A stretch of DNA of 45,396 nt from NCBI RefSeq assembly GCF_027012695.1, contig NZ_JALUYR010000145.1:1-45396 (forward strand), read 5' to 3'. Position numbers and translations under genes: made by a program. Below the pieces are notes generated by a model. It was given only the letters and a program-made list of their open reading frames with translations. It did no database searches and was not told the DNA's origin. Positions within the stretch are counted from its first letter, which is position 1. Every line of letters starts with the position of its first letter. Shown here piece after piece: positions 32,579 to 41,843 of the stretch. The DNA is from Thermococcus sp. Lineage in GTDB: Archaea; Methanobacteriota_B; Thermococci; Thermococcales; Thermococcaceae.

Positions 32579-33826
32579 CTATCCCCTCCGATCCTCCGCA
32601 CCGGTCTCTGAAAAGGTCTCGTAGCTCGTTCTCAGGGCCTCAAGGACCGGCAGCTTCTCGCCGGCGAAAAAGCTCAGCATCGCCCCGCCGCCGGTTGAGA
32701 CGTGGCTTATACCTGTTATGTTGTACTGGTAAATGCTCGCTATAGAGTGGCCACCACCGACCACGCTGAATGCTTCGCTCTCTCCAATCGCCCTGAAGAC
32801 TCCCACGGTGCCGAGGGCGAACTCATCCCTTTCAAAAACTCCCATGGGGCCGTTGGCGACTATTATCTTCGCCTTCATGAGAACCTCGCGGTATTTCTCT
32901 ACCGTGCGGGAGCCTATGTCCAGTATCGGGTGCTCATCGAAGAGCCTCTTCTCGTCGCTGAGGAGGTCAACCTCCAGCCTCTCCCCATCGAGATCAACTG
33001 CGAAATCCACGGGGGTTCGTATCATCGGGTAGAACCCATCCAGTATTCTCTCCGCCCTATCAACGAGTTCGAGGAGGCCCTTTCTGGCCATGAATTCGAG
33101 GTTTGCATCGCCGAGATGGAACCCTTTGGCCAGGGTGAAGACGTGACCAACCAGTCCCCCCGTGAGGATAACGTCCGCCTTTCCCCTCCTCAGGACGTTC
33201 TCCGCAACGCGGAGCGAGTCGTCAACCTTTGCCCCGCCGAGGACGTAAACTCTGGGTTTTTCCCCGGTCCCGTAGGCCTTCGTCAGGGCTTCAACTTCAT
33301 TCTCCATCAGGAATCCCATTATCATTGGCTTCAGTCGGGCAAAACCAACGAGTGATGGCTGACTCCTGTGAGCTGCCGCGAAGGCGTCGTTTACAACGTA
33401 GTCAATGAGGGGGGCGAGTTTTCGGACGAAAAAGGTTCTCTCACACTCCTCGACTGGCCTGTACTTAACCTCCTCAGCGGCGAAGCGGAGGTTCTCGAGC
33501 ATCATCGCCTCCCCGGGTTTCAGTTTTCTGATCTTCTCGCGGGCGTATCTGCCGAAGACGTCCTCGATGTACTCCACCTCCTGGCCGAGGAGTTCGCTTA
33601 GGATCCGGGCGTGTTCCTCGGTGGTCGTGTAGTCGCTGCCGTAGGGCTTGCCCTGGTGGGTGCCTATAACGAGCCTGGCACCGTCATCGAGCAGGTGCCT
33701 CACCGTGGGGAGAACCGCCTGAAAACGGGCGTCGCTGATTATCCTCCCATCCCTGACGGGGGAGTTCAGGTCGGCCCTCAGAAAAACGGTCTTTCCATAA
33801 AAGTTGAAGTCAGTGAGCCTGAACAT
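32579..33826 (-). CDS. pgk: Phosphoglycerate kinase
   Basis: A 415-residue archaeal PGK that interconverts 1,3-bisphosphoglycerate plus ADP and 3-phosphoglycerate plus ATP. FLRADLNSPVRDGRI (substrate loop), THQGKPYG, MLENLRFAAEE, VNDAFAAAHRSQPSLVGF, YVLGGAKVDDSL, NGPMGVFE and the C-terminal VVGGGHSIA are visible. In Thermococcales the main glycolytic route bypasses this step, so PGK is thought to serve gluconeogenesis (family knowledge). The ATG at 33826 follows GGTGGTGGG. It converges on padR. Confidence 0.96.
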   Translation of the reverse strand: MFRLTDFNFYGKTVFLRADLNSPVRDGRIISDARFQAVLPTVRHLLDDGARLVIGTHQGKPYGSDYTTTEEHARILSELLGQEVEYIEDVFGRYAREKIRKLKPGEAMMLENLRFAAEEVKYRPVEECERTFFVRKLAPLIDYVVNDAFAAAHRSQPSLVGFARLKPMIMGFLMENEVEALTKAYGTGEKPRVYVLGGAKVDDSLRVAENVLRRGKADVILTGGLVGHVFTLAKGFHLGDANLEFMARKGLLELVDRAERILDGFYPMIRTPVDFAVDLDGERLEVDLLSDEKRLFDEHPILDIGSRTVEKYREVLMKAKIIVANGPMGVFERDEFALGTVGVFRAIGESEAFSVVGGGHSIASIYQYNITGISHVSTGGGAMLSFFAGEKLPVLEALRTSYETFSETGAEDRRG

Positions 33827-33894
33827 CCCACCACCGGTTTCCCCTCGGGTGGTATCGTTAAAAGGTTATTCCATCCACCGGGGGTGATAAGGGA

Positions 33895-34512
33895 TCAGGC
33901 CATCAGCATGCTCTCTATCATCCGTATGGCTTCGACTATTTTCTTCTCGGGCCTTTCCTCGTTCTTTGGTATCTCCAGGTTTATGACGAGCCTCTCCTCC
34001 TTGCCGTTTTCGAAGTCGTATACCTCAAGTTCCTCCACCTCAACGTCCTCGAAGACGCTCTCGAGCTCGGGGCTGATTACCTTCCTGTCGTTGCCATACA
34101 CTTCCACCCTGACAACGTCGTCGGTGGTTGATGCCATGACCACGATGCTGTACTGTCCGACCTTCTTGGTGAACCGAAGAACGCTGCCGTAACCCTCCAC
34201 TTCCTCCCTGAAGCCGAGCTGCCGCATCGTGCTCCTTATCGCCTCGGTCTTGCTCCGTATCCTGCTCAGGATCCTCTCGCGAAGCCTGTAGCTCTCCAGG
34301 AGGGCCTTCTTTATTCCCTCTCCCGCCTCCCCGACGGGACCCTCCCATATGCCGATTACCTTCAGCCCCGAGGAGGTGGGCTTGAGTTCGATCTTGATGG
34401 AATCAACGTCAAAATCGCGCAGGTCCTCTATCTTCAGCTCGCTAAGGGTGAGGATGTCAAACTCCATTCTCACGACGCTGCCGAAAACCTTCCCCCTGAA
34501 TTTCACCCTCAT
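33895..34512 (-). CDS. Hypothetical protein, 205 residues
   Basis: I do not recognise the family. The N-terminal half is strand-rich (VKFRGKVFGSVVRMEFDILTLSELKI). A central helix (EGIKKALLESYRLRERILSRIRSKTEAI) follows, then a second strand-rich part (GQYSIVVMASTTDDVVRVEVYG) and a C-terminal helix. No signal peptide, membrane segment or metal motif is seen. I set the start at ATG 34512, directly after a GTG in the same frame; a TATA GTTTTTAAAC at about 34537-34546 suggests a very short leader. It stands alone between pgk and the metallophosphoesterase gene. Confidence 0.8.
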   Translation of the reverse strand: MRVKFRGKVFGSVVRMEFDILTLSELKIEDLRDFDVDSIKIELKPTSSGLKVIGIWEGPVGEAGEGIKKALLESYRLRERILSRIRSKTEAIRSTMRQLGFREEVEGYGSVLRFTKKVGQYSIVVMASTTDDVVRVEVYGNDRKVISPELESVFEDVEVEELEVYDFENGKEERLVINLEIPKNEERPEKKIVEAIRMIESMLMA

Positions 34513-34577
34513 CACCCTCGGGCTGGCTTGGGATGATGGTTTAAAAACCTTCCCGGTAAATGAAAAGGGAAAGGGGC

Positions 34578-36584
34578 TTACCTCCTCCTCAGGAGGATCG
34601 GGAGGAGGGCGAGACCGACTATTATCGCCGGACCGCAGGTGCTTCCGCCACCGCCGGTGGTCGTCGGGGTCTTTGATGGACTCCCCGTGCTTGAGGGTGC
34701 CTTTACCTCGTAGGTGGTCTCGGCGGTGTTGCCGTAGAAGTCGGTGGCGACAACCTTTATCGTGAACTGGCTTGCATCAACGCCGGGAATATCGGTGACG
34801 TACGTGGTGTCAACGAGGGAGGGCTTCATGGAGTAGGCGGGGTACTCGAGGAGGGTCTTACCGTCGCTGACGATCCGGACAGTAACGTCCCTCACCCCAA
34901 CGTTGTCACCCACCGAGATGTACACCTTAAAGCGCTGGCCGGGTTTGGGCCTGCTGGGGCTGAGGTATCCGACCGCGACCTTGGGTGGCTTGGTGTCGGC
35001 CTCCTTAACGGCGGTTATCTGGCTCACTCCCTCGGGGACGCTGACGTTGAGGAGCATGTAGTAGTTTCCTCCTATCTCCCTCTCGCCGAGGACGGTGTAG
35101 GTTACGTTGGTGTGCTCGGGGTCAACCCTGGCTCCCTCGGGGATCTGGAGGACTATCGGCCCGGTAACCGCCTGGTCGAGCTCGTTGACAAACTTGACGG
35201 CGGTTCCATCTTCGCCGTTCTGCCTGTAAACGATGAACTTCTGGGGAATGGGGAGGGAGCTTATGCCCGGGTGGAGAACGTTTCCAGCGAGCGGGAACTC
35301 AACGGTGCCGTTGGAGTAGACGTAGGCCACCTGTGAACCGTACCAGCTGGGTGTGGTGTAGCCGCGGCTCTTGTCCTTCTCGCTCGGCGGGTTGCTGGTC
35401 TTGTCCGGGGCGCCGGTCGTGGTTACCGTGTAGAACCAGTGCTCGTTTCCGTTCTTGTCGATGTAGAGGACGGGCTTGTCCCTGTGGATGTGGCCGGCAA
35501 GAACGAGCCTGACGTTGTACTTCTCGACCATTTTGAGGAAGTACCTCGCTATGTCGTCGTACTCGCCGTTCCTGCCCTCCCAGTCCCAGCTTATAAACCT
35601 GGTGAGGGCCTTCCAGTCGTTGTCATCGAAGGCCGTGTAGCCCTTTATGGTTCCGCCCCACTTTCCATCGGGGGTGCTGTACCAGAAGGGGTGGTGAACG
35701 AGGACTATTACCGTCTTGTTCGGGTGGCTCTTGAGGACACTTTCCATCCACTGGAGCTGCTCCATCTCAGGGTGCCTCTCCTCGCCCCTGCTGTCGAGGC
35801 CTATGATAAGGAAGTCCCCGATGACCTCGTAGAAGTACCTTGGACCGAGGTACTTGGTGTAGTAAACCGGCGGGTGGTCGTGGTTGCCCTTAATGCTTAT
35901 AAAGGGCGTTCCCGCCGCCGTTCCAAGGAGAACACCGTGATCGAACATCTTGTAGCCTTCCTGGTCACCGCTGGTGTCAACATCATCACCTGTGCTGATT
36001 ATCAGGTTGACGATGTCCTGGCCCTTGAGGCCGGTCATGGCGTAGTAGGTTAACGCGCTGACCTGGGCGGTGTAGCTGTGCATCGCGTAGGGGTGCTTGC
36101 AGTACTGCATTATCTCAGGCAGACTCTTCTGGAAGTAGTCACCGCAGACGAAACCTATCTTCGCTCCGCTCGTCACGTGGAGGTCGCTCACGTGGGCTAT
36201 CCTGATGACCTTGGGGTTTTCCTTCATTACCCAGACGCCGTTGGGTATCGTTACCTCGCCCTTGTTGCTTTTCACAATGAGGAAGTAGACGTCGGGAACC
36301 GCGTCTTCTGGTATTTTGGCCTTCACGACGCCGTTTTCGGTGCCAAGTATTTCGAGCTCATAAGGTCCGTGGAGTATTGAGACTATCTGGAGTGCCTCGA
36401 TGGAGACTCCCTCCGCGGGCGTCAGCTCGATCACTTCCCCGGGCTTTCCTATCGCCGGAACTCCTGGGAGGGGCTTTATCAGAACGCTTCCCGGGGCGGG
36501 ACTGCCTGCTGCCGAGACCGTACCCAGCGGTACTGCCACCGCGAGAAGTACTATTAAAAGGGCCAGAAACCTTTTGCCCTGCAT
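34578..36584 (-). CDS. Secreted metallophosphoesterase with CGP-CTERM anchor
   Basis: A 668-residue extracellular calcineurin-type phosphoesterase. A signal peptide occupies residues 1-25. The metal motifs are DLH (134-136), GD (199-200), GNHD (233-236), HH (297-298) and GHIH (364-367). After about residue 400 come beta-rich domains, one Ig-like (DNVGVRDVTVRIVSDGKTL). The end is a Thr/Ser/Pro linker, then GGGGSTCGPAIIVGLALLP and RRR, the Thermococcales CGP-CTERM sorting signal (presumed removed and replaced by an anchor). The ATG at 36584 follows GGTGATACC and a TATA AACTTATAACC near 36615-36625. Substrate is unknown; cell-surface phosphate release is likely. Confidence 0.93.
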   Translation of the reverse strand: MQGKRFLALLIVLLAVAVPLGTVSAAGSPAPGSVLIKPLPGVPAIGKPGEVIELTPAEGVSIEALQIVSILHGPYELEILGTENGVVKAKIPEDAVPDVYFLIVKSNKGEVTIPNGVWVMKENPKVIRIAHVSDLHVTSGAKIGFVCGDYFQKSLPEIMQYCKHPYAMHSYTAQVSALTYYAMTGLKGQDIVNLIISTGDDVDTSGDQEGYKMFDHGVLLGTAAGTPFISIKGNHDHPPVYYTKYLGPRYFYEVIGDFLIIGLDSRGEERHPEMEQLQWMESVLKSHPNKTVIVLVHHPFWYSTPDGKWGGTIKGYTAFDDNDWKALTRFISWDWEGRNGEYDDIARYFLKMVEKYNVRLVLAGHIHRDKPVLYIDKNGNEHWFYTVTTTGAPDKTSNPPSEKDKSRGYTTPSWYGSQVAYVYSNGTVEFPLAGNVLHPGISSLPIPQKFIVYRQNGEDGTAVKFVNELDQAVTGPIVLQIPEGARVDPEHTNVTYTVLGEREIGGNYYMLLNVSVPEGVSQITAVKEADTKPPKVAVGYLSPSRPKPGQRFKVYISVGDNVGVRDVTVRIVSDGKTLLEYPAYSMKPSLVDTTYVTDIPGVDASQFTIKVVATDFYGNTAETTYEVKAPSSTGSPSKTPTTTGGGGSTCGPAIIVGLALLPILLRRR

Positions 36585-36637
36585 GGTATCACCGTTCCAG
36601 GGTGTGCGGGGAAGGTTATAAGTTTTCCCGCGGGGCG

Positions 36638-37228
36638 TTACCCAAAAATGTTCCCGGCGAGCTTGAGGATCTCTTCGGCGGTTTTCGAGCGTCCCCCCAG
36701 CCTCCGGTAGGTTTCGTAGTCCTCCAAAATCCGCCGGTAAAGTCTCTCCGCCACTTTCCTCTTTCCCCCCCTCACGGCAACGGGCAGCCGGGTCACGTTG
36801 ACCGCCATTTCGAGCAGATGGTTGTCCGCGCGACTAACCGGGCGGGGTGGAAGGTACCCGGGGAGTTCTCCTTCCGGGATCAGGGAACACCTCAGGACGG
36901 TTGTGGGACCGAGCTCATCCTCATGGCGTTCCTCCCTGAACTCGACCCTTCCATAGAGGCCAGGGAGGTGCCTGATCCTGCGGTGGGGTGATTCCTCGAA
37001 CTCGAGCTCCACGTCGAGGTTGAGGGCAAGCCTCACGATGAGTTCGACGTCGTTGGTCACCTGCACCGAGACGACGGGATTGGAGCGTATGTCCTCCGCG
37101 CTCCTTCCCCCGAAGAGCTTGAAGAAGAGCCGCCCTCCCCTCCTCACGACACCGATTGGAGCGGCGTTGGACTCCGTGACCAGGAGAACCTCGTAGACCT
37201 GCCCCTCGTTGAAAAAATCCAGGAGCAT
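36638..37228 (-). CDS. DUF447 family protein (flavin-binding split-barrel type)
   Basis: A 196-residue protein I assign to DUF447, archaeal proteins with an FMN-binding split-barrel-like fold. The opening VYEVLLVTESNAAPIGVVRRGG matches, with NPVVSVQVTNDVELIVRLAL following and a helical C-terminus. No substrate is known. The ATG at 37228 follows GGTGATCCC, 27 bases after the ABC ATPase stop, so it is probably the last gene of the transporter operon. Confidence 0.78.
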   Translation of the reverse strand: MLLDFFNEGQVYEVLLVTESNAAPIGVVRRGGRLFFKLFGGRSAEDIRSNPVVSVQVTNDVELIVRLALNLDVELEFEESPHRRIRHLPGLYGRVEFREERHEDELGPTTVLRCSLIPEGELPGYLPPRPVSRADNHLLEMAVNVTRLPVAVRGGKRKVAERLYRRILEDYETYRRLGGRSKTAEEILKLAGNIFG

Positions 37229-37255
37229 GGGATCACCCGAAGAATGAAAGAAAGG

Positions 37256-38323
37256 TCAGCGCTTCTGCCTCGGCAGAATAATCACATCGTCCCTGTTCAC
37301 GTAGAAGGTCACCGGCTGGGTCGGTTTAAGACCCTCAACGTCCCTGTCGCTTATGGTTCTGGCTATGATCCTTCTCTCTTCCCCGAAGAGACCGACGACC
37401 TCTATGAAGAAGCCATAGTACTCAACGAGGTCCACGATTCCGGAGATGGAGATGGCGTTCTCCACCGGTTTCAGTTTCACCCTCTCGGGTCTTATGACTA
37501 TGACGACCTCGTCCTCCTTCCCCGTGTAGTGGAGACCGTCCAGCCGGATGCCGTCAAACTCAACCGTAACGCGGTCTCCCGTCCTCTCAACGACTTTGGC
37601 GGGGATGACGTTGGTCTTGCCCATGAAGGAAGCAACGAACTCCGTCTTGGGCCTCTCGTAGATGTCCCTTGGCGTTCCGACCTGCTCAACGGTTCCGACG
37701 TTCATGACCGCTATCCTGTCGCTTATCGCCATCGCCTCCTCCTGGTCGTGGGTGACGTATATCACTGTAATGCCGAGCTCGCGCTGGATTCTCCTTATCT
37801 CGGATCGCATCTCAAGGCGAAGCTTTGCATCGAGGTTGCTGAGCGGCTCGTCGAGGAGCAGAACCTTCGGCTCGACCACGAGGGCCCTGGCTATGGCAAC
37901 GCGCTGCTGCTGACCGCCGCTCAGCTGGGTGGGGTAGCGGTTCTCATATCCCTTGAGCTTTACGAGTTCGAGGGCCCATTCAACCCTCCTCTTTATCTCC
38001 TCCTTGGGGAGTTTCCTGAGCTTGAGGCCGTAGGCGACGTTGTCGAAGACGGTCATGTGGGGCCAGAGGGCGTAGTTCTGGAAGACGAGAACGGCCCCGC
38101 GCTTGCTGGAGGGAAGGTAGGTGACATCCTCATTGCCGAAGTATATGTGCCCGCTGTCGGGGAAGTCGAGGCCCGCTATTATCCTTAGCGTGGTTGACTT
38201 TCCGCAGCCGCTCGGGCCGAGCAGGGTGAAGAGCTCGCCGGCCTTTATGTATAGGTTTATTCCCTTGAGGGCAACGGTATCGCCAAAGGTCTTGACCACG
38301 TTTTCGAGCTTAACATCTACCAT
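37256..38323 (-). CDS. ABC transporter ATP-binding protein (PotA/FbpC type)
   Basis: A 355-residue ATPase of the CUT/polyamine/iron importer class. Walker A GPSGCGKST, Q-loop FQNYALWPHMT, signature LSGGQQQRVAIARAL and Walker B VLLLDEPLSNLDA are present, then the H-loop YVTHDQEEA. A C-terminal regulatory TOBE domain follows (VIVIRPERVKL...). The ATG at 38323 has GGTGGTTGG before it. Placed 13 bases after the permease stop and therefore its energising subunit. Confidence 0.95.
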   Translation of the reverse strand: MVDVKLENVVKTFGDTVALKGINLYIKAGELFTLLGPSGCGKSTTLRIIAGLDFPDSGHIYFGNEDVTYLPSSKRGAVLVFQNYALWPHMTVFDNVAYGLKLRKLPKEEIKRRVEWALELVKLKGYENRYPTQLSGGQQQRVAIARALVVEPKVLLLDEPLSNLDAKLRLEMRSEIRRIQRELGITVIYVTHDQEEAMAISDRIAVMNVGTVEQVGTPRDIYERPKTEFVASFMGKTNVIPAKVVERTGDRVTVEFDGIRLDGLHYTGKEDEVVIVIRPERVKLKPVENAISISGIVDLVEYYGFFIEVVGLFGEERRIIARTISDRDVEGLKPTQPVTFYVNRDDVIILPRQKR

Positions 38324-38336
38324 TCCAACCACCACC

Positions 38337-40175
38337 TCAGGTGAGACCTATGAAGGAGTACCTCTGCTTGGTTATCAGGTTCGCGAGGACTATGGCTATT
38401 ATCTGGACGGTCATGAGGAAGACACCGAGCGCTGCCGCAAGGTTTGCGCTTCCAACGGCGCTTGTCATGAGCTCGACCATCCTGGCGGTTATCGGGTAGT
38501 AGTCGGGGTTGATGGAACCGAGGGTTATGCTAACGCTGGTCTCGCTCATGCAGTAGACGAAGCTGAGCATTGCACCACCGAGCAGGTTCAGGAGTATAAG
38601 GGGTATGAGGATCCCGGTCAGGGCCTTCCATCTGCTTGCGCCGAGGTTGAGCGCAGCCTCCTCGAGCGAGACGTGGACCTGCTGGATTCCAGCCGCTATG
38701 GAACGCGCCGCGAAGGGGAGACGCCTTATGGAATAGGCCAGCACGAGCACCAGTGCCGGGTTGAAGCCGAGCAGGTTTGTCGGATCGAGGAGGGTGTCAG
38801 GGAAGGCCTTGGCGAAGAAGAAGAAGTAGCCCATAGCTATGACGATACCCGGAACGGCTATCGGGAGGGTCGAAAGGCTGTCGAGAACGGGACCCAGGAG
38901 GCTCTTCTTGAACCTGCTGGAGGCGTAGGCCGCGGTTAGGGAGAGCAGTATGATGACGACTATCGCCGCGGTGGAGTACATGACGCTGTTCATGATGACC
39001 CTCTCTATGTCCGGCTGGGTGACTATGCTCATTATGTGCTGCATCGTGAAGCCCTCGGGCCAGGTACCCGACCAGCTCTCGCTGAAGGCCAGCAGGACCA
39101 CACCAACCTGGGGGAATATTGAGATCAGGAGCATTGGAATGACGAGGAAGTATATAAGGGCCGCCTGCCAGGCCTTGGGCTTTGCTATCCTCGGCTTCCA
39201 TCTTCCTCCCTTGCTGAGCATCGCGTACTGCCTCATACTGACGTACTTCCTGATTCCAAGGAACATCAGAATGGCTATGGTGAGCATTATTATTGCGAGG
39301 GCCGCGAGCTGCGGGCTGCCGACGTTGAAACCGCTCGTGAAGGCGCTGTATATCTGGAAGGACATGAGCTTCCTCGCGAGGGGGTTGCCCTGGAAGACTA
39401 TCGGAGCTGCCAGATCCTCGAGGCTGAATATTCCGACGAGGGTCGCCCCCGCCGCGATTCCCGGAAGTGCGAGGGGCAGGGTGACGGTTCTGAAGAGATG
39501 GAAGCCCCCGCTCCCGAGGTTCTCGGCCTGCTCTTCCAAGGTTGGATCAATGTTGATGAAGCTCGCGTAGGCGTTGAGGTAAACTATGGGGTAGTAGGTC
39601 ATTGTCTGGGCGATTATGACGCCCACCAGACCATCGATGACGATCCTGTGGGGGAAGATGTGGAGGATATCGTAGAAGAGCCAGTTGATGAGGCCGTTCG
39701 GGAGGAACATCTTCTTGACGATGAAGACGTTGACGAAGGGGGTAACGAGGAGGGGAACGAAGAGGAGGATCCTGACGATGTTCTTGCCCGGAAAGTTGTA
39801 GCGGGCCATGACGAAGGCGAAGATCGTCCCAAGAATCGTCGTGAGGAGCATGACGCTGAGGGAGACGAGGAGGGAGTTGAGTATAACCCCGAAGTCAACG
39901 CCCTGGACGTAGTATATCTGTTCCCCGCTGGGAAGCGTCACGAGTTTGTAAAAGTCGCCCGATGGAAGGCTGATATAATAGTCCGATCCCAGGATGCTGC
40001 CGAACCAGTGGAGTGAGAAGTGTCCGTTGTAAACGAAGGCTATCGCAAGCATCGCCAGCACTGGTATTATAAGGAACGATATGAGGTACAGGAGCGGGAA
40101 GAGGAAGGAAGTCGCAACTACGGGGTCGAATATGGGCGTTCCAAAGAGTCTCTCGCTCCACTTACTAACCCTCAT
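38337..40175 (-). CDS. ABC transporter permease, two fused domains (FbpB type)
   Basis: A 612-residue protein with two copies of the binding-protein-dependent permease domain and about twelve membrane segments. Both EAA loops are visible: LEEQAENLGSGGFHLFRTVTLPLALPG in the first half and LEEAALNLGASRWKALTGILIPL in the second. A single fused permease is typical of iron(III) and thiamine importers. The ATG at 40175 lies eight bases after GGAGGT. A TATA CGTTTAAATAG (40231-40241) gives permease, ATPase and DUF447 their own promoter, apart from the binding-protein gene. Confidence 0.94.
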   Translation of the reverse strand: MRVSKWSERLFGTPIFDPVVATSFLFPLLYLISFLIIPVLAMLAIAFVYNGHFSLHWFGSILGSDYYISLPSGDFYKLVTLPSGEQIYYVQGVDFGVILNSLLVSLSVMLLTTILGTIFAFVMARYNFPGKNIVRILLFVPLLVTPFVNVFIVKKMFLPNGLINWLFYDILHIFPHRIVIDGLVGVIIAQTMTYYPIVYLNAYASFINIDPTLEEQAENLGSGGFHLFRTVTLPLALPGIAAGATLVGIFSLEDLAAPIVFQGNPLARKLMSFQIYSAFTSGFNVGSPQLAALAIIMLTIAILMFLGIRKYVSMRQYAMLSKGGRWKPRIAKPKAWQAALIYFLVIPMLLISIFPQVGVVLLAFSESWSGTWPEGFTMQHIMSIVTQPDIERVIMNSVMYSTAAIVVIILLSLTAAYASSRFKKSLLGPVLDSLSTLPIAVPGIVIAMGYFFFFAKAFPDTLLDPTNLLGFNPALVLVLAYSIRRLPFAARSIAAGIQQVHVSLEEAALNLGASRWKALTGILIPLILLNLLGGAMLSFVYCMSETSVSITLGSINPDYYPITARMVELMTSAVGSANLAAALGVFLMTVQIIAIVLANLITKQRYSFIGLT

Positions 40176-40230
40176 GAGCATCAACCTCCGTTGAGTTCAG
40201 CCATTCACCCTCACTGGGTCGAGCCGCGGT

Positions 40231-40241
40231 CTATTTAAACG
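40231..40241 (-). promoter_or_regulatory. Promoter of the permease-ATPase operon
   Basis: Minus-strand CGTTTAAATAG preceded by GGAAA lies about 56-66 bases before the permease ATG. Confidence 0.6.
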
Positions 40242-40272
40242 TTTCCGAAAAGCCTTGCATTTTCCGCATTTA

Positions 40273-40297
40273 AAAAGCTGAGAAAAGGGAATAAAAT
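40273..40297 (-). terminator. T-rich terminator after the binding-protein gene
   Basis: On the minus strand, past the stop at 40319, three T-rich blocks (TTTTATT, CCCTTTTC, GCTTTTTAAA) lie ahead of the permease promoter. Confidence 0.45.
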
Positions 40298-40318
40298 GGG
40301 CAGGAGGCCGGCAAAACC

Positions 40319-41758
40319 TCAGCCGGTTAGGGCCTTGAGGTCCTGGAGGACCTTATCGTACTTCTCTCTAGCTGCCTGGCGCCACTCCTGAACGAGCTGG
40401 TCCTGGAAGTTCCTGTCCTTAGTTATCCTGTCGTTTATGCTCTTGGCGTACTCTTCCGTGAACGTGACGATCTTGCCAGTCTCAGGATCCTTGAACTTGA
40501 TCGGCGCGGTCAGCTCGTCCTTGAGCTGGTTGAACTGTTCGTCGGTTATCTTACCCTGCCTGTGAGCCTGGACTATGGCAACCCAGGCGTCGTGGAGCTT
40601 CTGGTTGGGGTCAACGAGCGTGGCCTTGAAGTAGTACTGGAGTGCGTTGACGGTCTCGAGGGCGCGCTTGTCGTCGAAGGGTATTCCCTCGGCCTTTATC
40701 GCGTCCTCGTAGGCCTTCCTGAGAGCCGGCCTGGCCTCGCCGTAGGTTTCACCAACGTGCTGTCCCTTGAAGATGATCTTCGCGTACTCCTCGGTTATCT
40801 TGGTATCGAAGATCTGCGGGTTGATGGGCAGCCTGTTTACGTCGGGGCTCATCCAGATGGCCTGTCCGTCGGTGAGGACCCAGTAGATGAAGGCCTGGGC
40901 CGCCTCCGGGTGCTTGGCCTTGGCAAGAAGCGCTATCGGGTCGCCGTTGATGATGCTCTCCCCCTTCGGGACGATGTACTGGCAGTCGGGGTTCTGCTGC
41001 ATGGCTGTGTAGCCGTAGAAGTCTATGGTGTTTCCAGCGGCGATCTCACCGTTTATGACCGCGTCCCTGACGGCGTCGCTCTGCATGTATATCTTGGAGT
41101 TGGCCGCTATGAGGGTCAGCACCCTCCAGCCCTGATCCCAGCCGAAGGCCTGAAGGATGATCTGGTATATCCTCGTGTTGGAGGTGCTCCTCGTCGGGTC
41201 GGCTATGCCGTACTGGGGTGGGTTGAGGGCCCAGGTCTCGCTGGCTATGTCCTCCCATCTCTGGGGCATAGGGAGGTTCCACTTCCTGAGCTGTTTCTTG
41301 TTGACGGTGAAACCGAAGGACGAAAGCGCGGCAGCTATCCAGTAGACCTTGTCGCCGTCCTTCCTTATCATTGGCATTCCCGCGAGCTCGGTTGGGATCG
41401 GGTTCCCTATGAGTTTGAGGATCTTCTCGTCGGTTATTGGAGCGAGGTAACCGGCTTTATAGAGGTCGTCAAAGAGGGTCGGGCCACCACCCCATCCAAC
41501 GTCCGCCCCTTTCTCGATATAGCTCGGCCAGAGGCTCTCGGGAACCTTGACGAACTTGATGTCCTGGATGTTGTACTGTTTGGCTATCTCGCTGTGGAGG
41601 AAGGCCTGCTTTGCCATGTACTGTATGGTCGCGTCGTGTCTGGTGACGACGACGAGGGTTACGCCGCTGGTTTCCCCGCCTCCGCCACTCATACATCCGC
41701 TGGCCACGACGCTGAGGGCGAGTAGAAGAACAACGCCAATTGACGCGAGTTTTCTCAT
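40319..41758 (-). CDS. ABC transporter substrate-binding lipoprotein
   Basis: A 479-residue extracellular solute-binding protein of the iron/thiamine/polyamine (FbpA-PotD) superfamily. The N-terminus is a lipoprotein signal with lipobox VVASGC, then a Gly-rich spacer and TLVVVTRHDATIQY. Later parts match the two-lobe fold (GADVGWGGGPTLFDDLYKAGYL, NTIDFYGYTAMQ, AQAFIYWVLTDGQAIW). The ligand cannot be fixed by eye; iron(III) or another small anion complex is most likely. The ATG at 41758 follows GGTGGTAGCC. It has a separate promoter in the AT-rich DNA at about 41800-41815, upstream of the permease operon. Confidence 0.9.
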   Translation of the reverse strand: MRKLASIGVVLLLALSVVASGCMSGGGGETSGVTLVVVTRHDATIQYMAKQAFLHSEIAKQYNIQDIKFVKVPESLWPSYIEKGADVGWGGGPTLFDDLYKAGYLAPITDEKILKLIGNPIPTELAGMPMIRKDGDKVYWIAAALSSFGFTVNKKQLRKWNLPMPQRWEDIASETWALNPPQYGIADPTRSTSNTRIYQIILQAFGWDQGWRVLTLIAANSKIYMQSDAVRDAVINGEIAAGNTIDFYGYTAMQQNPDCQYIVPKGESIINGDPIALLAKAKHPEAAQAFIYWVLTDGQAIWMSPDVNRLPINPQIFDTKITEEYAKIIFKGQHVGETYGEARPALRKAYEDAIKAEGIPFDDKRALETVNALQYYFKATLVDPNQKLHDAWVAIVQAHRQGKITDEQFNQLKDELTAPIKFKDPETGKIVTFTEEYAKSINDRITKDRNFQDQLVQEWRQAAREKYDKVLQDLKALTG

Positions 41759-41823
41759 GGCTACCACCCGGTTATGTCGTCGGAAAAGGGTTCGAAGAAC
41801 TCAATAAAAAATTAATGGTTCGA

Positions 41824-41838
41824 CCAAAAAAGAAAGGA
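41824..41838 (-). terminator. Poly-T terminator after the CGP-CTERM protein gene
   Basis: Minus-strand TTTCCTTTCTTTTTT begins a few bases past the stop at 41844, followed by the promoter region of the binding-protein gene. Confidence 0.6.
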
Positions 41839-41843
41839 AAGTA